Assembly: GCA_004299665.1 (NCBI GenBank)
Contig: SCQZ01000397.1
Span: 1 to 5,732, forward strand
DNA length: 5,732 nt
Origin: Jatrophihabitans sp.
GTDB lineage: Bacteria > Actinomycetota > Actinomycetes > Mycobacteriales > Jatrophihabitantaceae
Direction: 5' to 3'
Positions 1 to 4,833 of this stretch are shown in pieces. Numbering within the stretch: the first letter of the stretch is position 1; the number at the start of each line of letters is the position of its first letter. The notes under the pieces are model-generated. The model saw nothing but the letters and a program-made list of their open reading frames with translations. It ran no database searches and was not told the DNA's origin. The translations under genes and the position numbers were made by a program.

Positions 1-1
1 C

Positions 2-1408
2 ACGGGCGCGCCGTTCTTCGTCGGGGACCTGTCCCTGTCGGTGCTCGACGTGCTTCTCGTCGCGCTCGGCATCCCGATCGCCGCGGCGATCGCTGCCCGG
101 CTCGCGCTGCGGCGGGTGATCATCTCCCCGCTGGGCGTCACCCGCCGCGTCACGCCCGCGGCACCGTCGGCGTGGCGCCTGCTGCCGCTGCTGGCCGGCC
201 TTGCCGAACTCGGGTACTTCGTCGCGGCCGGCAGGCCGAGCACGACCGGCGGGCAGGCGATCGCCTTCACCACCGGTGTCATCGTCACGATGGCCGGGTT
301 GGTGTTCGCCGGCCCGTGGCTCACGATGGTCTGCGCCCGCGGGCTGGCCGGCCGGGCGCGGCGCCCCGCCGCACTGCTCGCCGCCCGCCGACTGGCCGAC
401 GATCCGCGCGCCGGCTTCCGGGCCGTCAGCGGGCTGGTACTGGGCCTGTTCGTCGCCACCGTGGCGATCGGCATCATCACCTCCTTCACCAAGACCAACG
501 GCGGCGCGGTCAGCTACACCGCCGCGCAGCGATCGACGCTCACCGAGTCGGTCGTCGACTTCACCGGCGACACGCCGGCCACCCCGGTGCACGCGCTGCC
601 CGCCGGGTTGCGTGCTCGGCTGCTGGCCGTACCCGGCGTGACGGCCATCATGATCGCCCACGCGGGCCCGGGCTACGGCACGCCGACCGTCGGGCCGAGC
701 GCCACCGTCTCGTGCACCGACCTGGCCCGCTTCCCCGCGTTCGGCCGGTGCGCGCCGGGCGCGACGACGGCCGTCATCGACGACTTCGCGGGCGATGCCC
801 GCTCCACCCCGTCCGGGCCGTTACCGGGCGGAGGCGTGGACCCGGCGGCCCTGGCCCGGCTGCCGATCACGTCGGTGTCCGTCGCGACCGACGGGACGCG
901 GGCCGCGATCGAGCGGGCGCGGACCGTGCTCGGCACCGAACTGCCCGCACCGCGCCGCTCGGGGCCGATCACCCTCGCCGAGGGCATCGCGCTGAGCGGG
1001 AACGTCCAGCGCTCCCAGGGCTATCAGCGGCTCGCCGACGCCGTCGTCCTGGCCAGCCTGCCGATCGCCGGCGCGACGCTCGCCGTGAGCGTCGTCAGCG
1101 GGCTCAACGAGCGCAAGAGGCCGTTCAGCCTGCTGCGCCTTGCCGGCGCGCCGCTGCGCACGCTGCGGCGGGTCGTGACGCTGGAGACGGCCGTCCCCCT
1201 GCTCGCCGCCGCCGGCGGTGCGATCGGCGTCGGGTTCCTCACCGCGTACCTGTTCCTCCGCGCGCAACTGTCCGAACCGCTCACCGCTCCGTCGGCGGGG
1301 TACTGGGGTGTGGTGGCGGTCGGCATCCTCGCGTCGCTGGCGATCGTCGCCTCCACGTTGCCGGTGCTGACGCGCATCACCGGCCCCGAGACGGCGCGCA
1401 CCGACTGA
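2..1408 (+). CDS. FtsX-like ABC transporter permease, 3' part (5' end outside window)
   Basis: The reading frame is open to the left edge (first full codon at 2), so the GTG at 41 is probably internal and the start lies upstream. The visible 468 residues hold about seven hydrophobic segments, near residues 14-36, 60-76, 86-107, 142-162, 345-367, 396-419 and 435-458. A large polar region (about 163-343) between the fourth and fifth should lie outside the membrane. The last three segments, with the charged loop NERKRPFSLLRLAGAPLR after the first of them, match the FtsX permease domain; in this family that loop contacts the ABC ATPase. The first segment is probably the end of an earlier FtsX domain, giving the two-domain layout of MacB/FtsX-type exporters. 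The outer region has two cysteines 12 residues apart (C238, C250) that could pair. An ATPase partner is expected upstream but is not visible. The substrate cannot be told from the sequence; lipid, peptide or drug export are all possible. Confidence 0.88.
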   Translation, partial: TGAPFFVGDLSLSVLDVLLVALGIPIAAAIAARLALRRVIISPLGVTRRVTPAAPSAWRLLPLLAGLAELGYFVAAGRPSTTGGQAIAFTTGVIVTMAGLVFAGPWLTMVCARGLAGRARRPAALLAARRLADDPRAGFRAVSGLVLGLFVATVAIGIITSFTKTNGGAVSYTAAQRSTLTESVVDFTGDTPATPVHALPAGLRARLLAVPGVTAIMIAHAGPGYGTPTVGPSATVSCTDLARFPAFGRCAPGATTAVIDDFAGDARSTPSGPLPGGGVDPAALARLPITSVSVATDGTRAAIERARTVLGTELPAPRRSGPITLAEGIALSGNVQRSQGYQRLADAVVLASLPIAGATLAVSVVSGLNERKRPFSLLRLAGAPLRTLRRVVTLETAVPLLAAAGGAIGVGFLTAYLFLRAQLSEPLTAPSAGYWGVVAVGILASLAIVASTLPVLTRITGPETARTD

Positions 1409-1449
1409 GGCGCGTCTCACCGGGTAGCCCGCGCGACGTCCCGTTCGGC

Positions 1450-1478
1450 GCGACCCGGGGCGCGATCGCCGATACAGT
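1450..1478 (+). promoter_or_regulatory. Probable leaderless promoter of the cyclic-nucleotide-binding gene
   Basis: A TACAGT hexamer (1473-1478) fits the actinobacterial -10 form TAnnnT and ends 7 nt before the ATG at 1486, so transcription would begin at or next to the start codon. No Shine-Dalgarno sequence precedes the ATG, in keeping with a leaderless mRNA. The -35 region is weak: GCGACC at 1450-1455, 17 bp upstream, shares only GAC with TTGACA. Its presence suggests the gene is not solely dependent on read-through from the permease gene 77 bases upstream. Confidence 0.55.
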
Positions 1479-1485
1479 TCGGACC

Positions 1486-1905
1486 ATGGTGCACGACGAC
1501 ACGAGTGCGATCGTCGACCAACTGGCCGGCTCGGCATCCTTCTCGCGCTGCGACCGCTCCGACATCCAGGCGCTCGTCGCCGCCGGCAAGCAGACCCCGT
1601 TCCCGGCGCACTGGGCGTTCGTGCAGGAGGGCACGCCCGCCGACGCCTGCTACGTGCTGCTGTCGGGCACCGTGAAGGTCTTCTACGGGCGGCAGGAGGT
1701 CGCCGTGCTGGGCATCGGCGACATCATCGGCGAGGGTGCGCTCGTCGAGGGCGGTCAGCGAACGGCGACCGTCACCTCCGTCGAACACGGATCGGCCCTG
1801 CGGGTGGAGTACGACGCGCTGCGTGCGCTGCTGGCCGACCGGCCGCACCTGCGCGAGACGATGGTCGCGGTGTGGCGGTCGCGGCGCCCGCACCCCGCCG
1901 GCTGA
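1486..1905 (+). CDS. Stand-alone cyclic nucleotide-binding (CRP/PKA-like) domain protein
   Basis: This 139-residue protein consists almost wholly of one cNMP-binding beta-roll. After a short helical N-terminus (1-35), the strands include FVQEGTPADACYVLLSGTVKV (residues 45-65), with the usual glycine-turn pattern of the fold. The phosphate-binding cassette is IGEGALVEGGQRTATV (81-96). It keeps E83 (ribose contact in the family) and R92 (phosphate contact), so binding of cAMP or a similar nucleotide is plausible. The protein ends soon after the C-terminal helix, with no helix-turn-helix, kinase or channel domain, unlike CRP/FNR regulators, which run past 200 residues. It may sense a nucleotide and act through a partner protein. 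The ATG at 1486 is chosen because it follows a -10 box by 7 nt and gives the full domain; the same frame is open far upstream but only as a shadow of the permease gene. No signal peptide or membrane segment is seen. The partner and output are unknown. Confidence 0.85.
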   Translation: MVHDDTSAIVDQLAGSASFSRCDRSDIQALVAAGKQTPFPAHWAFVQEGTPADACYVLLSGTVKVFYGRQEVAVLGIGDIIGEGALVEGGQRTATVTSVEHGSALRVEYDALRALLADRPHLRETMVAVWRSRRPHPAG

Positions 1906-1906
1906 G

Positions 1907-2722
1907 TCAGATCACCAGCTTGTGTCGCAGCGCGGCGGCGTCCTCGTCTGTCCAGCCGTGCGCGCGCAGCCAGGCAGGGACGCCGCCGAACTGCTCGTCC
2001 ATCGCGGCGAGCAGTCGCTCCATGGTCTGCGGCCGGGTGCGGTGCTTGTCGAGATCCTGGCCGGCGATGTCCGCCGCGTAGGTGCGCGAACCGAGTAGCC
2101 GGCCGAAGATCGCCTCGATCCGCTCCGCGCTGCGGGCGTAGTCGGCGACGATCGCGGCGCGCCGGACGCCGACCTCCGAGAGCGCCAGCGCCACGACGAC
2201 GCCGGTGCGGTCCTTGCCGGCGGCGCAGTGCACGACGGTCGCGCCCGGGCTCGTCGCGATGAACCGCACCGCGTCGACGGCCGCCTGCCCCCGGTCGGCC
2301 AGGTACCTGAGGTAGACCGCCGTCGCCCCGCGCTCCTTGCCGTCGCCCAGGTCCAGCCGGCGCCCCTGCCACGGCAGCACGATCGGGCCGCCCCCGCCGT
2401 TCCCGTTCTCGTCGGTGGAGGCCACGTCGGTGCGCCGTCCGGCCTCGGGGAACAGCGAGAAGTTCGCGATCCGCACCGACGGCTCGCGCGACAGCGGGCC
2501 CGGCCCCTCCGCGCTCACCTCGACCCCGGTCCGCAGGTCCGCGACCGATCGGACGTCGTGGTCGCCGAGCAGGACGTGCACGTCCGAGGGCGTCAGACCC
2601 TGCAGGTTGTCCGAGCGGATCAGGCGGTCCGGCCGCACCGCCGTCCCGTCCGCCGTCGGCAGCCCCCCCAGGTCGCGGACGTTGACGGCGCCCTCCAGGT
2701 CGATCCAGAGCGGCGCCGTCAC
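1907..2722 (-). CDS. Tyrosine-protein phosphatase, MptpB-like (HCxxGKDRTG family)
   Basis: This 271-residue protein has the phosphatase P-loop HCAAGKDRTG at 165-174. C166 is the expected nucleophile and R172 the phosphate-binding arginine of the HCx5R(S/T) signature. The lysine and aspartate of GKDR mark the family of Mycobacterium tuberculosis PtpB (Rv0153c), which is reported to act on phosphotyrosine, phosphoserine/threonine and phosphoinositides. NVRDLGG at 14-20 and DLR at 62-64 are further family marks; the latter aspartate may serve in catalysis. Residues 85-145 form the variable lid-like insertion, with a flexible Asn/Gly-rich stretch at 104-113. No signal peptide or membrane segment is visible; MptpB is secreted without a classical signal, so location is open. 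The GTG at 2722 is chosen because it yields MTAPLWIDLEGAVNVRDLGG at the family N-terminus and lies 7 nt after a -10 box. The gene is downstream of fadE5 on the same strand but separated by a terminator, and it ends one base from the convergent cNMP-binding gene. Substrate is not deducible. Confidence 0.9.
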   Translation of the reverse strand: MTAPLWIDLEGAVNVRDLGGLPTADGTAVRPDRLIRSDNLQGLTPSDVHVLLGDHDVRSVADLRTGVEVSAEGPGPLSREPSVRIANFSLFPEAGRRTDVASTDENGNGGGGPIVLPWQGRRLDLGDGKERGATAVYLRYLADRGQAAVDAVRFIATSPGATVVHCAAGKDRTGVVVALALSEVGVRRAAIVADYARSAERIEAIFGRLLGSRTYAADIAGQDLDKHRTRPQTMERLLAAMDEQFGGVPAWLRAHGWTDEDAAALRHKLVI

Positions 2723-2729
2723 GACGTTC

Positions 2730-2735
2730 AGCCTA
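2730..2735 (-). promoter_or_regulatory. -10 box of a probable leaderless promoter for the phosphatase gene
   Basis: Read on the minus strand the box is TAGGCT (TAnnnT form), followed by 7 nt and the GTG start at 2722. No Shine-Dalgarno sequence precedes the GTG. No convincing -35 is seen; 17-18 bp upstream lies CATCGC/TCATCG, just beyond the fadE5 terminator stem. The arrangement supports both the choice of GTG as start and transcription independent of fadE5. Confidence 0.55.
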
Positions 2736-2759
2736 CAAAGCGGGACGCCCGGGCGATGA

Positions 2760-2799
2760 TCTCGGGCCTTCCCACCCCCGCGGATGGGAAGGCCCGAGA
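2760..2799 (-). terminator. Strong hairpin terminator after fadE5
   Basis: A perfect 15-bp inverted repeat (arms 2760-2774 and 2785-2799, core CTCGGGCCTTCCCA / TGGGAAGGCCCGAG) with a 10-nt loop begins 11 nt past the fadE5 stop codon. There is no run of U after it on the minus strand, which is common for actinobacterial terminators. It lies between fadE5 and the promoter of the phosphatase gene and should limit read-through. A role as an mRNA 3'-end stabiliser is also possible. Confidence 0.82.
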
Positions 2800-2810
2800 G
2801 GACCGCAGGA

Positions 2811-4649
2811 TCAGAAGGACGCCTCGTCGAGCTCCATCAGTGCGTTGTCGGTCGCCTCGACGATCTGTCGGCGCGCCGACAGTTCCGGCAGCACCGTCTG
2901 GGCGAAGAACCGCGCGACGGCGGGCTTGCCCGCGTAGAAGGCGCGGTCGGACTCGCCGACCCCCTCGTCGTCCAGCTTGGTGAGCGCGACGGCCGCCTGC
3001 CGCAACAGCAGGTAGCCGACCATCAGATCGCCCGCGGACAACAGCAGGCGGGTGGTGTTCTGGCCGACCTTGTAGACGTTGGACACGTCCTCCTGGGCGC
3101 TCATCAGCGCGCCGAACATCGCGGCGACCATGCCGCCGAAGTCCTCCAGCCCCTTCTGCAGCGCGGCCCGCTCCTCCTTCAGGCGCCCCTCCTCGGCGAT
3201 CGACTCCAGGAACGCGGTGATCTCCGCGGAGATCGCGCCCAGCGCGGCCCCCTTGTTCTTCACGATCTTGCGGAAGAAGAAGTCCTGGCCCTGGATCGCG
3301 GTGGTGCCCTCGTAGAGCGTGTCGATCTTGGCGTCGCGGATGTACTGCTCGAGCGGGTAGTCCTGCAGGTACCCCGACCCGCCGAAGGTCTGCAGCGCCT
3401 GCGCCAGTTGGTCGTAGGAGCGCTCGGACCCGGCACCCTTGACGATCGGCAGCAGCAGGTCGTTCACGGCCGTCGCCAGCGTCACGTCCTGCCCGGTCGC
3501 CTCCCCGACGATGATCTTGTCCTGCTGCGTGGCGGTGTACGCGACCAGCGCGCGCATGCCCTCGGCGTACGCCTTGTTGAGCATCAGCGACCGGCGCACG
3601 TCCGGGTGGTTGATGATCGTCACGCGGGGCGCGGACTTGTCGGAACTGCGCGCCAGGTCCGCGGACTGCACCCGGGTCCGCGCGTAGTCCAGGGCGTTCA
3701 GGTAGCCGGTCGACAAGGTGGCGATCGCCTTGGTGCCGACCATCATGCGGGCGTGCTCGATCACCTGGAACATCTGGGCGATGCCGTCGTGGACGTCGCC
3801 GACGAGCCAGCCCTGGGCCGGGATCCCCCCGACCTCGCCGAAGCGCAACTCGCACGTGGTCGAGGCCTTGAGCCCCATCTTGTGCTCGACGTTCGTCACG
3901 AAGGCGCCGTTGTGCTCGCCGATCTCGCCGGTCTCGAGGTCGAAGTGCCGCTCCGGCACCACGAACAGCGACAGGCCCTTGGTGCCGGCGCCGGCCCCCT
4001 CGGGGCGGGCGAGCACGAGGTGGATGACGTTCTCGACCATGTCGTTGACGGCCGAGGTGATGAAGCGCTTGACGCCCTCGATGTGCCAGGAGCCGTCCGG
4101 CTGCGGGATCGCCTTGGTGCGCCCGGCGCCGACGTCGGAGCCGGCGTCGGGCTCGGTGAGGACCATGGTGGCGCCCCAGCCGCGGTCGATCATCAGCTGG
4201 GCGATCCGCTTCTGGGTGGCGTTGCCGTTGGCGTAGAGGATCCCCGCGAACGGGGCGCCCGCGTGGTACATGTGCAGAGCCGGGTTGGCACCGAGGATCT
4301 GCTCGGCGATCGCCCACACCACCGTGCGCGGGACGAGTTGGCCACCGAGTTCGGGCAGGGTCTCGACGCGCCACCACTCGGCGTCGTGCAGCGTCTTGTA
4401 GGACTTCTTGAACGACTCCGGGATCGCGACGGTGTGGGTGTCGGGGTCGAAGACGGGCGGGTTGCGGTCCGCGTCGGCGAACGACTCGGCCAGCGGCCCC
4501 TCGGCCAGCTTGGCCACCTCGGCGATCATGCCGCGCACGGTCGGCACGTCCAGGTCCTCGAACGGTGCGCTGCCGAGCAGCGCGTCGGTGCCGAACACCT
4601 CGAACAGGTTGAACTCGATGTCGCGGACGTTGCTCCTGTAGTGGCCCAT
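2811..4649 (-). CDS. fadE5: Acyl-CoA dehydrogenase, FadE5-like
   Basis: This enzyme should catalyse the first, FAD-dependent step of beta-oxidation, acyl-CoA to trans-2-enoyl-CoA, in the cytoplasm. At 612 residues it is far longer than ordinary acyl-CoA dehydrogenases (about 380-400) and matches the long mycobacterial FadE5 (Rv0244c) type. The N-terminus HYRSNVRDIEFNLFEVFG is the FadE5 hallmark as I recall it. An alpha-helical N-terminal domain (about 30-155) is followed by the FAD/substrate motif MVLTEPDAGSDVGAGRTKA (162-180) and a beta-domain to about 285. The C-terminal helical domain carries GGSGYLQDYPLEQYIRDAK (423-441) and LYEGTTAIQGQD (445-456). E447 in YEGTT is the expected catalytic base and falls at the position I recall for M. 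smegmatis FadE5. Residues 460-612 form the extra helical extension. The ATG at 4649 gives the conserved N-terminus and follows a GAGGGG ribosome-binding site by 9 nt. The gene appears to be a single-gene unit, with its own promoter and two operator palindromes upstream and a hairpin downstream. Chain-length preference is not readable; FadE5 is reported to be broad. Confidence 0.93.
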   Translation of the reverse strand: MGHYRSNVRDIEFNLFEVFGTDALLGSAPFEDLDVPTVRGMIAEVAKLAEGPLAESFADADRNPPVFDPDTHTVAIPESFKKSYKTLHDAEWWRVETLPELGGQLVPRTVVWAIAEQILGANPALHMYHAGAPFAGILYANGNATQKRIAQLMIDRGWGATMVLTEPDAGSDVGAGRTKAIPQPDGSWHIEGVKRFITSAVNDMVENVIHLVLARPEGAGAGTKGLSLFVVPERHFDLETGEIGEHNGAFVTNVEHKMGLKASTTCELRFGEVGGIPAQGWLVGDVHDGIAQMFQVIEHARMMVGTKAIATLSTGYLNALDYARTRVQSADLARSSDKSAPRVTIINHPDVRRSLMLNKAYAEGMRALVAYTATQQDKIIVGEATGQDVTLATAVNDLLLPIVKGAGSERSYDQLAQALQTFGGSGYLQDYPLEQYIRDAKIDTLYEGTTAIQGQDFFFRKIVKNKGAALGAISAEITAFLESIAEEGRLKEERAALQKGLEDFGGMVAAMFGALMSAQEDVSNVYKVGQNTTRLLLSAGDLMVGYLLLRQAAVALTKLDDEGVGESDRAFYAGKPAVARFFAQTVLPELSARRQIVEATDNALMELDEASF

Positions 4650-4657
4650 GGCGCGGG

Positions 4658-4664
4658 TCCCCTC
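4658..4664 (-). promoter_or_regulatory. Ribosome-binding site of fadE5
   Basis: GAGGGGA on the minus strand, with the GAGGGG core 9 nt before the ATG at 4649, is a good Shine-Dalgarno match. It supports that start codon. With the predicted transcription start near 4691 it would leave a 5' leader of about 40 nt. This contrasts with the leaderless arrangement of the phosphatase and cNMP-binding genes. Confidence 0.7.
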
Positions 4665-4676
4665 GGTCGTGCGGAT

Positions 4677-4696
4677 AAGTTACTGACCAGTAACTT
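4677..4696. promoter_or_regulatory. Operator palindrome 1 (fadE5 promoter, over the transcription start)
   Basis: A perfect 20-bp palindrome has 9-bp arms AAGTTACTG and CAGTAACTT around a central AC. Its 14-bp core TTACTGACCAGTAA (4680-4693) has the size and symmetry of TetR-family operators. It covers the predicted +1 (near 4691) of the fadE5 promoter, so a bound protein would block initiation. It shares the half-site TTACyG with palindrome 2, centre to centre 24 bp away. The regulator is not in the window and its identity is inferred only from site shape. Confidence 0.78.
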
Positions 4697-4697
4697 C

Positions 4698-4726
4698 ATG
4701 ATATTACCGGTCGGTAACGTGCGCAA
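4698..4726 (-). promoter_or_regulatory. Predicted fadE5 promoter (-35 / 17 bp / -10)
   Basis: On the minus strand TTGCGC (4726-4721) is followed by exactly 17 bp and TATCAT (4703-4698), a fair match to housekeeping sigma-factor elements. Transcription would begin around 4691. TAATAT (4706-4701), overlapping the chosen -10, is an alternative. The whole 17-bp spacer is occupied by operator palindrome 2. Confidence 0.6.
4704..4717. promoter_or_regulatory. Operator palindrome 2 (between -35 and -10 of fadE5)
   Basis: TTACCGGTCGGTAA is a 6-2-6 palindrome (arms TTACCG/CGGTAA, centre GT). It matches palindrome 1 at every position except the pyrimidine, centre and purine positions of the shared form TTACyGryCrGTAA. 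It sits wholly inside the promoter spacer, where a repressor would exclude RNA polymerase. Its symmetry does not extend beyond 14 bp, unlike the 20 bp of palindrome 1, so the two sites may differ in affinity. Confidence 0.75.
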
Positions 4727-4766
4727 ACGCACGATGCACCATGGCGGGCGGGAACACGGCAACGGG

Positions 4767-4791
4767 CGCGCGGGGACGCGGCGGCCGCGCG
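4767..4791 (-). terminator. Possible hairpin terminator after serA
   Basis: Seven G/C pairs (4767-4773 with 4785-4791) around an 11-nt loop lie about 43 nt past the serA stop codon, before the fadE5 promoter. No U-tract follows. In DNA this GC-rich such a stem can arise by chance, so the call is tentative. A terminator is expected hereabouts because fadE5 has its own regulated promoter. The rest of the 4718-4833 stretch shows nothing I can name. Confidence 0.3.
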
Positions 4792-4833
4792 GAGCGGGCC
4801 GAGCGGTCGGGGTGGGACGGGCCGTCCGGAGGT

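Noticed and set aside
41..43. GTG as the start of the permease gene
   Set aside because: The frame is open to the left edge, and the visible part begins mid-way through what looks like a first FtsX domain, so the real start is probably upstream.
172..1485. Long upstream extension of the cNMP-binding frame through the permease gene
   Set aside because: The upstream part is Arg/Ala/Gly-rich and unlike any family. The permease in the other frame has clear membrane segments, and the ATG at 1486 is placed by its -10 box.
1409..1485. Possible terminator between the permease and the cNMP-binding gene
   Set aside because: Only short stems are present (for example CGGG/CCCG at 1421-1431), no better than background.
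2663..2669. Run of seven C (G on the coding strand) near the start of the phosphatase gene, a possible slippage site for phase variation
   Set aside because: It encodes the conserved Leu-Gly-Gly-Leu of the family motif, the frame is intact, and runs of seven occur by chance at this GC content.
2728..4377. 549-codon minus-strand frame within fadE5
   Set aside because: It is an out-of-frame shadow of fadE5: arginine-rich, no recognisable motif, and it runs through the terminator hairpin.
4815..4827. GGACGGGCCGTCC palindrome just after the serA stop
   Set aside because: The loop would be one base, leaving only about four usable pairs; too weak to call a terminator or operator in DNA this GC-rich.
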